This document shows positions 8,282 through 16,579 of a DNA stretch of 64,000 bases, piece after piece. Within the stretch, counting starts at the first letter, position 1. Every line of letters starts with the position of its first letter. The position numbers and the translations under genes are program-made. The DNA is from Methylobacterium adhaesivum (GTDB lineage Bacteria; Pseudomonadota; Alphaproteobacteria; Rhizobiales; Beijerinckiaceae). The notes below the pieces were generated by a model. It searched no databases. It saw only the letters and a list, made by a program, of their open reading frames with translations, and had not been told where the DNA came from. The stretch covers positions 124,001-188,000 of the forward strand of contig NZ_BPQD01000003.1 in the NCBI RefSeq assembly GCF_022179065.1. The letters are read 5' to 3'.

Positions 8282-9118
8282 ATGTCGAAGACTGCCGCGA
8301 ACACACCGGAAGGGACCAGCCTGCATGCGCCCCTGGCACGGCTGCTGCGCCCCCTCGTGCGCCTGTGCATCGGCAGGGGCATCACCTTTCCGGCCCTCAC
8401 GACGCTCCTGCGAGAACTCTACGTCAACGTGGCCGAGTACGACTTCGCCCTGTCGGGCAAGGAGCAGACCGACAGCCGCGTCAGCCTGCTCACGGGCATC
8501 CACCGCAAGGAAGTGAGCCGCCTGCGGGGAGCGGGGGCGCCGGTGAGCGTCGTTCCGGCCGTGGTCTCACGCACGAGCCGGATCGTGGCGCGCTGGCTCG
8601 CCGATCCGCGCTTCACTGATGCGGCTGGCCATCCCCTCGCCCTCCCCCGCCTGGCCGAAGGCGAGGCGCCGTCCTTCGAAGGGCTGGTCTCGTCCATCAC
8701 CCGTGACCTGCGGCCCCGGGCCGTCCTCGACGAGTGGCTCGACCGTGGGCTCGCCCGGCTCGACGCCGAGGACCGGGTGGTGCTGGCCGAGGCGGCTTAC
8801 GTGCCGAAGGGCGGCGGCGAACCGCAGCTCTACTATTTCGGACGCAACCTGCACGACCACATCGCCGCCAGCGTCGCCAACGTCATGGGCGAGACGCCGC
8901 GCTTCCTCGAGCGCGCCGTGCACTACGACGGCCTCTCGCGCGAACTTGCCGAGCGCCTCGAGCGGCGCGCCAAGGAGATCGCCATGGAGGCGCTGCAGCA
9001 GGCCAACCGCGAGGCCCATGCCGCCTGCGAGACCGATCCGGGCGGGACCCATCGCTGGAATTTCGGCCTCTACGTCTACGGCGAGGACGCGCCCCCCGCC
9101 CCCGGGGCCGACGCGTGA
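8282..9118 (+). CDS. DUF6502 family protein (HTH-like)
   Basis: A 278-residue protein that matches the DUF6502 group as I recall it. The N-terminal 80 residues (GITFPALTTLLRELYVNVAE, then SLLTGIHRKEVSRLR) look like a helix-turn-helix preceded by a winged-helix-type region, suggesting nucleic-acid binding. The middle carries the phrase GRNLHDHIAASVANVMGE, and the C-terminus is helical. No biochemical function is established for the family. Its stop overlaps the GTG of the next gene by four bases (GTGA), so the two are translationally coupled. The inverted repeat at 8242-8258 in its own promoter would fit autoregulation, which is inference. Confidence 0.75.
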   Translation: MSKTAANTPEGTSLHAPLARLLRPLVRLCIGRGITFPALTTLLRELYVNVAEYDFALSGKEQTDSRVSLLTGIHRKEVSRLRGAGAPVSVVPAVVSRTSRIVARWLADPRFTDAAGHPLALPRLAEGEAPSFEGLVSSITRDLRPRAVLDEWLDRGLARLDAEDRVVLAEAAYVPKGGGEPQLYYFGRNLHDHIAASVANVMGETPRFLERAVHYDGLSRELAERLERRAKEIAMEALQQANREAHAACETDPGGTHRWNFGLYVYGEDAPPAPGADA

Positions 9119-10473
9119 GCAGCGGCTCCCGGGAGAGCCCCTCCTCCACCCGTCGTGGCGTCCTGCGATGGCTCCGTGCCCTCCCCCTCGGTCTCCTGCC
9201 GGCCGGTCTGTCGCGACGTCCGGGGCTGGCCCAATCCCTGGACCAGGGGATCGGCGGCACGGGCGCGCGCCCGACGGAGGGGCCCGGCGAGGAGGGCGAC
9301 CGGGGGATCGGCGGCACCGGTGTCATCGGAACGATCCGCCGGTTCGGCTCCATCGTGGTGAACGACCTGCGCATCACCTATCCGAAGGACGTGGCCGTGC
9401 GGATCGACGGCCGCGTGGCGTCCGTCTCCGACCTCAAGGTCGGCCACGTCGTCCGGGTGGTGGCGCGCGGCGCCGAGGGTGCGCTCTCGACCCGAAGGAT
9501 CGAGGTAACGAGCGAGGTCGTCGGTCCCGTCGAGGCCGTGGAGCGGCGACGCCTCACGGTTCTGGGACAGCGGGTCTCCGCCCCGGCTGGTTCGGCGATG
9601 GGTTGGAAGGTCGGCGACCGCGTCGCCGTCAGCGGCCTGCGCCGGCCGGACGGCGTGGTGGTGGCGAGCCTCATCGAGGCCCGGCCGGCCGGTCCGGCCC
9701 AGGTTTCGGGACCCGTCCGGCGGACCCCCGATGGGACGGCGACCATCGGGGGCCTGCGGCTCGAGGGTGTTGCCCCGAGCCTCGTCGGCCGGCGTGCCGT
9801 GGTGACGGGTGAGCCGGCCGGAGCGGCCCTCGTCGTCTCACGCGGCGAGGAGACGCGCGCCCTGTTTCTTCCCGGCCTGACCCGGGTGTCCATCGAATCC
9901 TATGTCGGGCGCCGGGGTGATGGGCTTGCCCTCGGGTCCGGTTACGCGGTCTCGGGCGCGCCCGATCCCGCCCTGCCCCGCCGGGGCAGCGTGCGGGCGA
10001 TCCTCACCACCGAGGTCGCCCGCGACGGGCGCCTCTCCGTCGAGCGCCTGCGGATCGAGGACCGGATCGACCGACGCACCGAGGACGGTCCGTTCGAGGG
10101 CGGTTCCGGCCCCGGACGCGGGGCTCCCGGACGCATCGACCGATTCGGGGATCCGGGCCGGCCGGGCAGCTTCGAGCGTCCGGGCGGCACGGGACCGGGC
10201 GGCTTCGAGATCGACACCCGCATGCCGGGCGGCGGGCCGGGCGGATTCGGCGGTTCCGGCGATTTCGGGCGCGGCGGACCCATGGGTGGGGCTCCCCCTG
10301 GAGGCTTCGGCGGTGGCGCCGGTGGTGGTGCCCCCTTCGGTGGCGCGCCACCCGGCGGCCCACCACCCGGCGGCGGACCGGGCGGCGGCTTCGGTGGTGG
10401 ACCACCCGGCGGCTTCGGTGGCGGGCCGGGCGGCGGCTTCGGGGGCGGGCCGGGCGGCGGCCGGGGACGCTGA
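9115..10473 (+). CDS. secreted DUF5666-type protein with Gly-rich tail
   Basis: A 452-residue protein. The N-terminus has a Tat-like or Sec-like signal (RRGVLRWLRALPLGLLPAGL) with probable cleavage before QSLDQG. Several tandem small beta-domains of the DUF5666 kind follow, for example FGSIVVNDLRITYPKDVAVRIDG shortened here to its first part FGSIVVNDLRITYP, and WKVGDRVAVSGLRRPDG. From about residue 330 the chain is low complexity, with Gly/Pro/Phe repeats to the end. The GTG start at 9115 overlaps the DUF6502 stop. DUF5666 proteins are exported and of unknown role, and the coupling with DUF6502 recurs in Proteobacteria as far as I remember. A bidirectional hairpin follows at 10488-10513. Confidence 0.75.
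   Translation: MSSGSRESPSSTRRGVLRWLRALPLGLLPAGLSRRPGLAQSLDQGIGGTGARPTEGPGEEGDRGIGGTGVIGTIRRFGSIVVNDLRITYPKDVAVRIDGRVASVSDLKVGHVVRVVARGAEGALSTRRIEVTSEVVGPVEAVERRRLTVLGQRVSAPAGSAMGWKVGDRVAVSGLRRPDGVVVASLIEARPAGPAQVSGPVRRTPDGTATIGGLRLEGVAPSLVGRRAVVTGEPAGAALVVSRGEETRALFLPGLTRVSIESYVGRRGDGLALGSGYAVSGAPDPALPRRGSVRAILTTEVARDGRLSVERLRIEDRIDRRTEDGPFEGGSGPGRGAPGRIDRFGDPGRPGSFERPGGTGPGGFEIDTRMPGGGPGGFGGSGDFGRGGPMGGAPPGGFGGGAGGGAPFGGAPPGGPPPGGGPGGGFGGGPPGGFGGGPGGGFGGGPGGGRGR
10237..10470 (+). repeat. Gly/Pro-rich low-complexity coding repeat
   Basis: The 3' end of the DUF5666 gene encodes irregular repeats of the types GGFGGGPGG and GGPPGG. The DNA is a string of related GGCGG/GGTGG units and is prone to slippage, so its length may differ between strains. 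Confidence 0.7.
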
Positions 10474-10487
10474 TCACCAAAATAAAA

Positions 10488-10513
10488 AGCCCCCCGGCCG
10501 AGACCGGGGGGCT
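10488..10513 (-). terminator. rho-independent terminator (bidirectional)
   Basis: A perfect 10-bp stem (AGCCCCCCGG / CCGGGGGGCT) with a 6-base loop. On the minus strand the stem is followed by TTTTTATTTT, giving a classical terminator for the fasciclin gene. On the plus strand it ends the DUF6502/DUF5666 transcript, with a poorer T-run. Confidence 0.85.
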
Positions 10514-10558
10514 CTCGTTGTGGGCCCTGCCCCCGAGGGACGGAGCCTCAGACGGGGA

Positions 10559-11137
10559 TCAGGGCTGCAGGACGCCGTTGATCACGTGGATTACGCCGTT
10601 CGACTGCATCACGTTGGCGATGGTGACCGTGGCGGTGTTGCCCTTGGCGTCGGTCACGTAGACCTTCTTGCCCTTGGTCTGGACCACCAGGGGCTCGCCC
10701 GCGGCGGTCTTGAGCTGGGCTTCGCCGCCACCGTCGCGCGCGAGCTTCATGAGATCCTTGGCGGTGTAGGTGCCGGGGACGACGTGATAGGTCAGGATCT
10801 TGGTGAGCGTCGCCTTGTTCTCGGGCTTCACCAGGGTCTCGACGGTGCCGGCCGGAAGCTTCGCGAAGGCGGCGTTGGTGGGGGCGAACACCGTGAACGG
10901 GCCGGGGCCCGACAGGGTGTCGACGAGGCCGGCGGCCTTCACGGCGGCGACCAGGGTGGTGTGGTCCTTCGAGTTGACGGCGTTCTCGACGATGGTCTTC
11001 GAGGCGTACATCGGTGCGCCGCCGACCATCGGGTTCTTGGCGAGGGCGGCGGCCGGAAGGGCTGCGCCGATGGCGAGGCTGAGGCCGAAGGCGGCGAGCT
11101 TGGAGGCCAGGGGGCGGCGCACGGTGATGTTCAGCAT
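10559..11137 (-). CDS. secreted fasciclin domain protein
   Basis: A 192-residue exported protein. The signal peptide (RRPLASKLAAFGLSLAIGAA) is cleaved after about residue 33 (AALA before KNP). One fasciclin (FAS1) domain fills the rest: SKDHTTLVAAVKAAGLVDTL, the H1 motif FTVFAPTNAAFAKLPAGT, TYHVVPGTYTAKDL, and the terminal IANVMQSNGVIHVINGVL. FAS1 domains mediate adhesion or protein interaction outside the cytoplasm. The ATG at 11137 has a good AAGGAGA site. The gene is divergent from a SigK-type sigma factor and its anti-sigma. In mycobacteria the SigK/RskA pair controls fasciclin proteins MPT70 and MPT83, so the same wiring is likely here. Confidence 0.9.
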   Translation of the reverse strand: MLNITVRRPLASKLAAFGLSLAIGAALPAAALAKNPMVGGAPMYASKTIVENAVNSKDHTTLVAAVKAAGLVDTLSGPGPFTVFAPTNAAFAKLPAGTVETLVKPENKATLTKILTYHVVPGTYTAKDLMKLARDGGGEAQLKTAAGEPLVVQTKGKKVYVTDAKGNTATVTIANVMQSNGVIHVINGVLQP

Positions 11138-11363
11138 CGATTTATGTCTCCTTGGACGTCCCGGATGGGGCGATCGGGGTGACTTACGGGACGTTCGGAG
11201 CCAAAGTTTCAGGACTGGTCCGATAAAAAGCAGTCCGCACGGCGGGATTGCTTTGAGAAAACGATAAGACGTCCGGAACGGTCCGCGCCTCATCAACGAG
11301 GGGGCGGGTCGGATTTCGGGCGAACGGGGGGACACGCAATGGTGAGTTCGTTGGCGGTGCGCC

Positions 11364-11930
11364 GTGGCTGACGATCTTCTAACTCGCGATGCACCGCTTC
11401 GCGCGCATCTCGCCGCCATCGCGGCCGGCGATCAGGCCGCCCTCAAGTCGCTTTACGACGAGACGGGGGCGAAACTCTTCGGGGTGGTGCTGCGTATCGT
11501 CCGCAATCGTGAGGCGGCCGAGGACGTGCTTCAGGATGTCTATCTCCGGATCTGGCAGAATGCCGGGGCCTACGTGCCCACGGCGGGCCGCCCGATCACT
11601 TGGATGTGTGCCATTGCCCGTAACAGGGCCATCGACATGGTGCGCGCCCGCAAGGAGACCCCCCTCACGGATCTCGTCGACGGCGAGGATTGGATGAACC
11701 AGGTGCCCGATCCCTACGACGGCGAGAGCGACATCCTCGATCGCGGCGCCCTCGCGCTCTGCCTCGGCCGCTTCGACGACCTGCACCGGCAGTGCCTCGT
11801 AATGGCCTATTGCGAGGGCTTTTCCCGTGAGGAGCTGGCGGCCCGGTTCGGGCGCCCGGTGAACACGATCAAGACCTGGCTCCACCGCGGACTGGCGAGC
11901 CTGCGCTCCTGCCTGGAAGCCAACGCATGA
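11364..11930 (+). CDS. ECF sigma factor, SigK-like
   Basis: A 188-residue sigma-70 family protein of the extracytoplasmic-function type. Region 2 spans about residues 22-90 (SLYDETGAKLFGVVLRIV, EAAEDVLQDVYLRIWQ, the DMVRARKE end of 2.4). Region 4 is at the C-terminus with an HTH (FSREELAARFGRPVNTIKTW, then LHRGLASLRS). The GTG start at 11364 gives the canonical length; no ATG is in frame nearby. It overlaps the anti-sigma gene by four bases (ATGA). The arrangement sigma, then RskA-like anti-sigma, divergent from fasciclin, points to the SigK group. Confidence 0.9.
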   Translation: MADDLLTRDAPLRAHLAAIAAGDQAALKSLYDETGAKLFGVVLRIVRNREAAEDVLQDVYLRIWQNAGAYVPTAGRPITWMCAIARNRAIDMVRARKETPLTDLVDGEDWMNQVPDPYDGESDILDRGALALCLGRFDDLHRQCLVMAYCEGFSREELAARFGRPVNTIKTWLHRGLASLRSCLEANA

Positions 11931-12643
11931 GCGACGGTCCCACCGACCAGGGCCTGCCCGACCGCGACATCGAGGCCGCCGAGTACGTCCTCGGCACCCT
12001 GCCCCAGGCCGAACGCATCGCGTTCGCCCGTGCCCTGGCGTCCGACGCGGAGCTTCGCGCCGCCGTGGCCCGCTGGCAGGCGCGCTTCGCCCCCCTCGAC
12101 GAGGCGATCCCCGAAGCCGAGCCTCCGGCCGGAATCTGGCTGCGGATCCGGGCCGCGTTGACGTCCACCCCGGACGACGCGCGGGTGAGGGACCTCACGC
12201 GTCGCCTGCGGCGCTGGCGCCTTGGGGCCGTCGGCGCCTCTGCCCTGGCCGCCGGGCTCGCCCTGGCGCTCGGCCTCGGCCGTTGGCTGCCGACCGATCC
12301 GGATGCCGGCCAATACGTCGCCGTGGTCAACCGGGGTGGTGAATTGCCGGCCCTGGTGGTCCGGGTCGATACCCGGCGCGGCCTCGCCCAGGTCCGGTCC
12401 GTCGCGGCGGATACGCCCCGCGAGAAGAGTCTCGAACTCTGGTACATCGCCGATGGCGGTGTGCCGCGCTCCCTCGGACTGGTCGAGCCGGGACGGGTCA
12501 GCATACCCATGCCGAACGCCGTGCGCGAGACCGCCGGCCTCGACAAGGCGGTCCTGGCCGTCACCGTCGAACCCTCCGGCGGCGCGCCCGGGGGAGTTCC
12601 GACCGGACCGGTGGTCTATTCGGGCAAACTCTTCCGGGATTGA
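11927..12643 (+). CDS. RskA-like transmembrane anti-sigma factor
   Basis: A 238-residue protein. Its N-terminal cytosolic part ([20 protein letters not shown], then [14 protein letters not shown]) has the helical sigma-binding layout of RskA-type anti-sigmas. One transmembrane helix lies at about residues 100-122 ([19 protein letters not shown]). The periplasmic C-terminal domain ([20 protein letters not shown]) matches the anti-sigma-K RskA fold. It is translationally coupled to the sigma gene (ATGA). It presumably holds the sigma factor at the membrane and releases it after regulated proteolysis; what triggers this is unknown. Confidence 0.88.
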   Translation: MSDGPTDQGLPDRDIEAAEYVLGTLPQAERIAFARALASDAELRAAVARWQARFAPLDEAIPEAEPPAGIWLRIRAALTSTPDDARVRDLTRRLRRWRLGAVGASALAAGLALALGLGRWLPTDPDAGQYVAVVNRGGELPALVVRVDTRRGLAQVRSVAADTPREKSLELWYIADGGVPRSLGLVEPGRVSIPMPNAVRETAGLDKAVLAVTVEPSGGAPGGVPTGPVVYSGKLFRD

Positions 12644-12678
12644 TCCGATTTCCGTGTTCTCGAAGCGGGGACCGTCTC

Positions 12679-14016
12679 ATGCCAGATCCCGTCGATCCCT
12701 TCGGGATGGCGGATTTGGACTTCGCCCGATTGACGCGCGGCCGTTGCGAGGGGGGCGGCGGGTTGCCTGCGTGGACGATGACTGGCAGGCGTCTTGGCAT
12801 GCAGGTGCCATCCGTTCCGCCTAGACCCGTTCCGCGCCGATCCGTCCTTCGCAGATCCGCCCTGCGCGACGCCCTGCGCAGCGACGCCGCCGGCGGCCTC
12901 ATTCTCATGGCAAGCGCGGCGCTGGCTCTCGCGGCGGCCAACTCGCGCCTGGAGGCGGAGTATTTCGGCCTACTCGCGGCCCATATCGGACCCTTGAGCG
13001 TGCTGCACTGGGTCAATGACGGCTTGATGGCGGTGTTCTTCCTGCTGGTCGGCCTGGAGATCAAGCGCGAGGTTCTCGACGGCCGCCTGCGCACGTGGCC
13101 GGACCGGATCCTGCCGGGCGTGGCCGCCCTCGGGGGCATGCTCGCTCCGGCCCTGATCTACGTGTTCGTCAACCGGGCCTCGCCCGGCACCCTCCGGGGT
13201 TGGGCGATTCCCACGGCCACCGACATCGCCTTCGCACTGGGCGTCCTCTCGCTGCTCGGATCGCGGGTACCCGTCTCGCTCAAGGTGTTCCTCACGGCGC
13301 TGGCCATCCTCGACGATCTTGGCGCCGTTCTCATCATCGCGGCATTCTACACGGCCGACCTGCAGGTGCCGGCGCTGGCCGGCGCCGGGGCCACCGTCGC
13401 GGTCCTGTTCGGTCTGAACCGGGCCGGCGTGAACCGGCTGGCGCCCTATCTGGTCCTTGGCGGCGTGCTGTGGGTCCTCGTCCTCGCATCCGGCATCCAC
13501 GCCACCATCGCGGGCGTCCTCCTGGCTCTGACGATCCCCCTGCGCCCGAGTCCCGGCAGGCCCGACGATCCCGCCTCCCCGCTGCATCGGCTGGAGCATG
13601 CCCTCCATCCCTGGTCGGCCTATCTCGTGCTGCCGCTCTTCGGTTTTGCCAATGCGGGCGTTGCCCTGGGGGGCCTGTCCACCGCGATGCTGCTCGAGCC
13701 CGTGACCCTCGGCGTCGCCCTCGGGCTCGTCCTCGGCAAGCAGGTCGGGGTCTTCGGCATGATCGTCGCCGCCGTGAAATTCGGCCTCGCCCCGCGGCCG
13801 GCCAAGGCCGGGTGGTGGCAGCTCTACGGACTGTCGCTGCTGTGCGGTATCGGCTTCACCATGAGCCTGTTCATCGGACTCCTCGCCTTCGCGGATAGGC
13901 CGAGCCTCGAGACGGACACGAAGGTCGGCGTGCTCCTCGGCTCCGTGATCAGCATGCTCGCCGGGGCGCTCGTGCTCCTCCTCGCTCCCCGTCCAGACGC
14001 CGCCCCCCGAGGCTGA
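12679..14016 (+). CDS. nhaA: Na+/H+ antiporter NhaA
   Basis: About 445 residues with 11-12 hydrophobic segments. Family signatures are [22 protein letters not shown], here the first part [16 protein letters not shown], then [36 protein letters not shown] and [17 protein letters not shown]. In the last of these the adjacent aspartates (codons at 13312-13317) are the proton/sodium-binding pair of NhaA. The C-terminus has [18 protein letters not shown]. It exchanges 2 H+ for 1 Na+ across the inner membrane. The start is uncertain. ATG 12679 has GCGGGGA before it but gives a long basic N-terminus; ATG 12799 would give the usual family length. It may be co-transcribed with the downstream DUF2721 gene, 17 bases away. 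Confidence 0.92.
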   Translation: MPDPVDPFGMADLDFARLTRGRCEGGGGLPAWTMTGRRLGMQVPSVPPRPVPRRSVLRRSALRDALRSDAAGGLILMASAALALAAANSRLEAEYFGLLAAHIGPLSVLHWVNDGLMAVFFLLVGLEIKREVLDGRLRTWPDRILPGVAALGGMLAPALIYVFVNRASPGTLRGWAIPTATDIAFALGVLSLLGSRVPVSLKVFLTALAILDDLGAVLIIAAFYTADLQVPALAGAGATVAVLFGLNRAGVNRLAPYLVLGGVLWVLVLASGIHATIAGVLLALTIPLRPSPGRPDDPASPLHRLEHALHPWSAYLVLPLFGFANAGVALGGLSTAMLLEPVTLGVALGLVLGKQVGVFGMIVAAVKFGLAPRPAKAGWWQLYGLSLLCGIGFTMSLFIGLLAFADRPSLETDTKVGVLLGSVISMLAGALVLLLAPRPDAAPRG

Positions 14017-14033
14017 CGCACCTACGAGACCCG

Positions 14034-14525
14034 ATGTTCACTCCGACGCCACCCCTCGCCCCCGACGACGTCGCACACGTCATCCAGACCGCCCTCGCCC
14101 CGGCCTTCCTGCTGACGGCCCTGGCGACGCTCCTGAACGTCTTCTCGACCCGCCTCGGGCGGGTGGCCGACAAGGTCGATGCCGCCTCGTCACGCCTCCA
14201 GGGCGCGGGGGTCGGCGAGACTCGGCGGCTGGCCCGGCAACTGGCGTACCTGCGGCGGCGCTCGTTCGTCCTCGACGCCGCCGTCGTCCTCGCGTCGGCG
14301 GGCGCCATCATGACCGGGGTGGCCGTGCTCACGCTCTATGTCGGAACGCTGCGCGAGGCGGCGACGGCTTCGCTCCTGTTCGGATGTTTCGGCGTCGCCC
14401 TGGTCTGCACGGTGGCCGCCATCGCGGCCTTCCTCTGCGAGATCCTGATGGCCGGGCGCGGCGTGCGGGACGAGGTCGACCGCCAGACCCAGCGGGCCAC
14501 CGAGCCGGAGCGTTCAGTTCCTTAA
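14034..14525 (+). CDS. DUF2721 family membrane protein
   Basis: A 163-residue protein with three predicted membrane helices and the DUF2721 pattern (VIQTALAPAFLLTALATLLN, then FSTRLGRVADKVD). A charged segment (RRLARQLAYLRRRSFVLD) connects helix 1 to helices 2-3, and the tail is polar. The family is widespread in bacteria and has no known function. It lies 17 bases after nhaA on the same strand, so the two probably share a transcript. The gene on the other side is convergent. Confidence 0.82.
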   Translation: MFTPTPPLAPDDVAHVIQTALAPAFLLTALATLLNVFSTRLGRVADKVDAASSRLQGAGVGETRRLARQLAYLRRRSFVLDAAVVLASAGAIMTGVAVLTLYVGTLREAATASLLFGCFGVALVCTVAAIAAFLCEILMAGRGVRDEVDRQTQRATEPERSVP

Positions 14526-14585
14526 GGACGTCGTCCTGAAAGCCGGAAGCCAGCGTTCGGGACGATGCCGTAACGCGCGAGGGGC

Positions 14586-15140
14586 CTACCGGCCGTTCTG
14601 GAACTTGAGATCGAGGGCCGCGAGGGCGAGGAGCGGCGGCGGCATCGGCACGCCGGCCTTGCGCATGGTGAGGGCGGCGGCGCGGCAGCTCGCCTGATCG
14701 TTGCTCGCGGCGGCGGTCTCGATCGTCGCGACGGTGGCGGCATCGGGCTTGGGCGGCGGCGGCGACGCAGCCGGGGCGGCCGGTCCCTTCGCCGAGGCGT
14801 TCGCCTGGGCCAGGGCGGCCTTCCGGTCGCCGGGGACCACGGTGTCCTTCGTTTCCGTCGCGCCGCTGAGGCCGGATTTCTGCTGCGGTTCGCCCCCCGA
14901 AACGGAGGGCTTGCCTTCGGTCTTGCCGGAGGGGTTCGACACGGCCGTCGCTTGGGACTGTGGCGTCGCGGCCTCCTGCTTCTTGGCTTCCGGTGCCGTC
15001 ACGAAGGCCAGGAGTTCCTTGCAGAGGTTGGCCGGTCCGCCAGCGGCCGGCTGCGGGGGCGCAGCCTCCTGCGCGAGGGCCGGCAGGGCGAGCAGTCCGG
15101 CGGCCGTGAGGAGCCCGACGCGCGACAGGGACTTCAGCAT
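14586..15140 (-). CDS. exported Ala/Pro-rich protein, unknown
   Basis: A 184-residue protein with a clear Sec signal peptide (LSRVGLLTAAGLLALPALA, cleavage before QEAAPP). A long low-complexity region rich in Ala, Pro, Lys and Ser follows, with a short C-terminal helical part (CRAAALTMRKAGVPMPPPLL). Two cysteines (residues about 40 and 152) could form a disulfide in the periplasm. I recognise no family. It lies downstream of the formate dehydrogenase genes on the same strand, 68 bases after the small membrane protein, so it could be the last gene of that transcript, though it could equally have its own promoter. Confidence 0.6.
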   Translation of the reverse strand: MLKSLSRVGLLTAAGLLALPALAQEAAPPQPAAGGPANLCKELLAFVTAPEAKKQEAATPQSQATAVSNPSGKTEGKPSVSGGEPQQKSGLSGATETKDTVVPGDRKAALAQANASAKGPAAPAASPPPPKPDAATVATIETAAASNDQASCRAAALTMRKAGVPMPPPLLALAALDLKFQNGR

Positions 15141-15208
15141 GATTGTGTCCTCAAACTTCGGGCCGGTGCGGAATCATCACGTCGGCCGAACCGCGTCTCG
15201 ATGGAGTC

Positions 15209-15448
15209 TCAGGACCGCTTCGGGTGGGAGGCTTCGCCCTGGACCTTGGCGCGATCCTCGGCCGTGGCGTCGCCTAGGAGCGGGAGACCGTTCCATCTCG
15301 GGCCGACGAGGTTGGTGCCGGGCTCGGAGACCCGTGTCCCGGAGGTGGCGAAGGCCTGGTAGGCGAAGGTCTGATTGCTGGTGAGGGCGAACATCGCCAC
15401 CACGCCGAGGGCGATGGCGGCGATGACGGCGGCGGCGAAGGCTTTCAT
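15209..15448 (-). CDS. small membrane-anchored protein of the fdh cluster
   Basis: A 79-residue protein with an N-terminal hydrophobic helix (AFAAAVIAAIALGVVAMFAL, about residues 3-22) acting as membrane anchor or uncleaved signal. A short periplasmic tail (VSEPGTNLVGPRWNG) follows. It begins 22 bases after the stop of the cytochrome b subunit gene on the same strand and is probably part of the formate dehydrogenase operon. Small tails of this type are seen after some fdh gamma genes; no function is assigned. Confidence 0.6.
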   Translation of the reverse strand: MKAFAAAVIAAIALGVVAMFALTSNQTFAYQAFATSGTRVSEPGTNLVGPRWNGLPLLGDATAEDRAKVQGEASHPKRS

Positions 15449-15470
15449 GGTCGGTTCTTCCTCGTCTGGC

Positions 15471-16511
15471 TCACTCGGCCGGGGCCGGATGACGGCCGGT
15501 GAGCTGGGGACCGCTCGCGGTCTTCGCCTGCTCCTTCTCCACCCAGAGATCGTGGTGGGCGCGGGCCCAGGCCAGATCGACCTCTCCGCTACCCATGGCG
15601 TCGTAAGCGCCCTTCATGCCGAGGGTTCCGATGTAGATATGGGCAAGGATGCCGACGATGAAGGCGATGCCGATGAGCGAGTGGATCACCTGCATGACCT
15701 GCATGCCGTTGATGTCGACGAGCGTGAAGGGGAACAGCATCATCAGGCCGGTGACGCCCATGGCGGCCCCGAAGCCGGCGACCATCCAGAACACGCCCTT
15801 CTGACCCGCATTGAACCGTTCGGCATGGGGGTGACCCTTGCCGAGGAAGCCGCCGCCGGCCTTGATCCAGGCCCAGTCGATCCGGTTCGGGATATTATCC
15901 TTCAGCCAGAGGCCGACCATGATCACCACGCCGAGCATGAACGGCCACGCGAGGTAGACGTGGCTGTATTTGGCCCATTGCGCCAGGGCGCCGAATGCGT
16001 CCGGCCCGATGAGCGGCATGATCAGGCGCTTGCCGAAGATGTAGTTCAGGCCCGACAGGGACAGGATGATGAAGCACGTCGCCGTCATCCAGTGGGCGAA
16101 GCGCTCAAAGGCGTTGAAGCGCAGGATCTTGCGACCGGATTCCTGCGTGTCGTCCGTGAGGATGCGCCCGCGCCACATGAAGAATGCGCCGAGCGCCGCG
16201 ATCATCCCCAGGATGCCGAGGCCGCCGATCCAGGGCAGCCAGGACTCGCGGAACGCCCGGTACTCGCGCCCCTGCGGCTGGATCAGGTTGGCGGATTTGC
16301 GATCCGGGATGCTGACGCGGCCGGTGATCTTGTCGGCCTGCTTGAACAGGAATTCCTCGTTGACCGAATCCGCCGTGGGCTTCGTGCCCATGGGGTTCAT
16401 CCCGTCCTGCTGCTGCGGGTTCTGCGCCTGCGCGGGCGCGAACGCCCCCGGGGCGGCCAGGAGCGTCGTCGCGAGGACGAGGGTGCTGAAGAGCGTGACT
16501 GCCCGCCGCAT
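15471..16511 (-). CDS. fdhC: formate dehydrogenase gamma subunit (cytochrome b)
   Basis: A 346-residue membrane subunit. After a signal peptide (LATTLLAAPGAFA) and a periplasmic stretch come one helix (WIGGLGILGMIAALGAFFMW) and then the four-helix cytochrome b556 domain. Heme-ligand histidines are expected in RFAHWMTATCFIILSLSG, KYSHVYLAWPF and MQVIHSLIGIAFIVGILAHI. It anchors the periplasmic alpha/beta dimer and passes electrons to quinone, as FdnI/FdoI does in E. coli; the extra N-terminal helix region is usual in alphaproteobacterial FDH3. ATG with AAAGGAA site. A stable intercistronic hairpin (16543-16570) separates it from fdhB. Confidence 0.93.
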   Translation of the reverse strand: MRRAVTLFSTLVLATTLLAAPGAFAPAQAQNPQQQDGMNPMGTKPTADSVNEEFLFKQADKITGRVSIPDRKSANLIQPQGREYRAFRESWLPWIGGLGILGMIAALGAFFMWRGRILTDDTQESGRKILRFNAFERFAHWMTATCFIILSLSGLNYIFGKRLIMPLIGPDAFGALAQWAKYSHVYLAWPFMLGVVIMVGLWLKDNIPNRIDWAWIKAGGGFLGKGHPHAERFNAGQKGVFWMVAGFGAAMGVTGLMMLFPFTLVDINGMQVMQVIHSLIGIAFIVGILAHIYIGTLGMKGAYDAMGSGEVDLAWARAHHDLWVEKEQAKTASGPQLTGRHPAPAE

Positions 16512-16542
16512 GGGCGTTCCTTTCGATTCATCTCAACGTCGG

Positions 16543-16570
16543 CGGGACCGTCGCCGTGGCGGCGGTCCCG
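16543..16570 (-). other. intercistronic stem-loop between fdhB and fdhC
   Basis: CGGGACCGTCGCC pairs with GGCGGCGGTCCCG, a 13-bp stem including one T-G wobble and a tight loop. It sits in the 68-base gap between fdhB and fdhC. There is no T-run, so it is more likely an RNA-stability or processing element than a full terminator. Confidence 0.55.
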
Positions 16571-16579
16571 GAGCGGCGA

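Noticed and set aside
11275-11300. GGAAC near the sigma factor start as an EcfG promoter
   Set aside because: No matching -10 element at 16-17 bases; it remains a possible part of an unrelated sigma promoter.
14525-14537. Short hairpin AGGAC-GTC-GTCCT after the DUF2721 gene
   Set aside because: The 5-bp stem with 3-base loop and no T-run is too weak to call a terminator.
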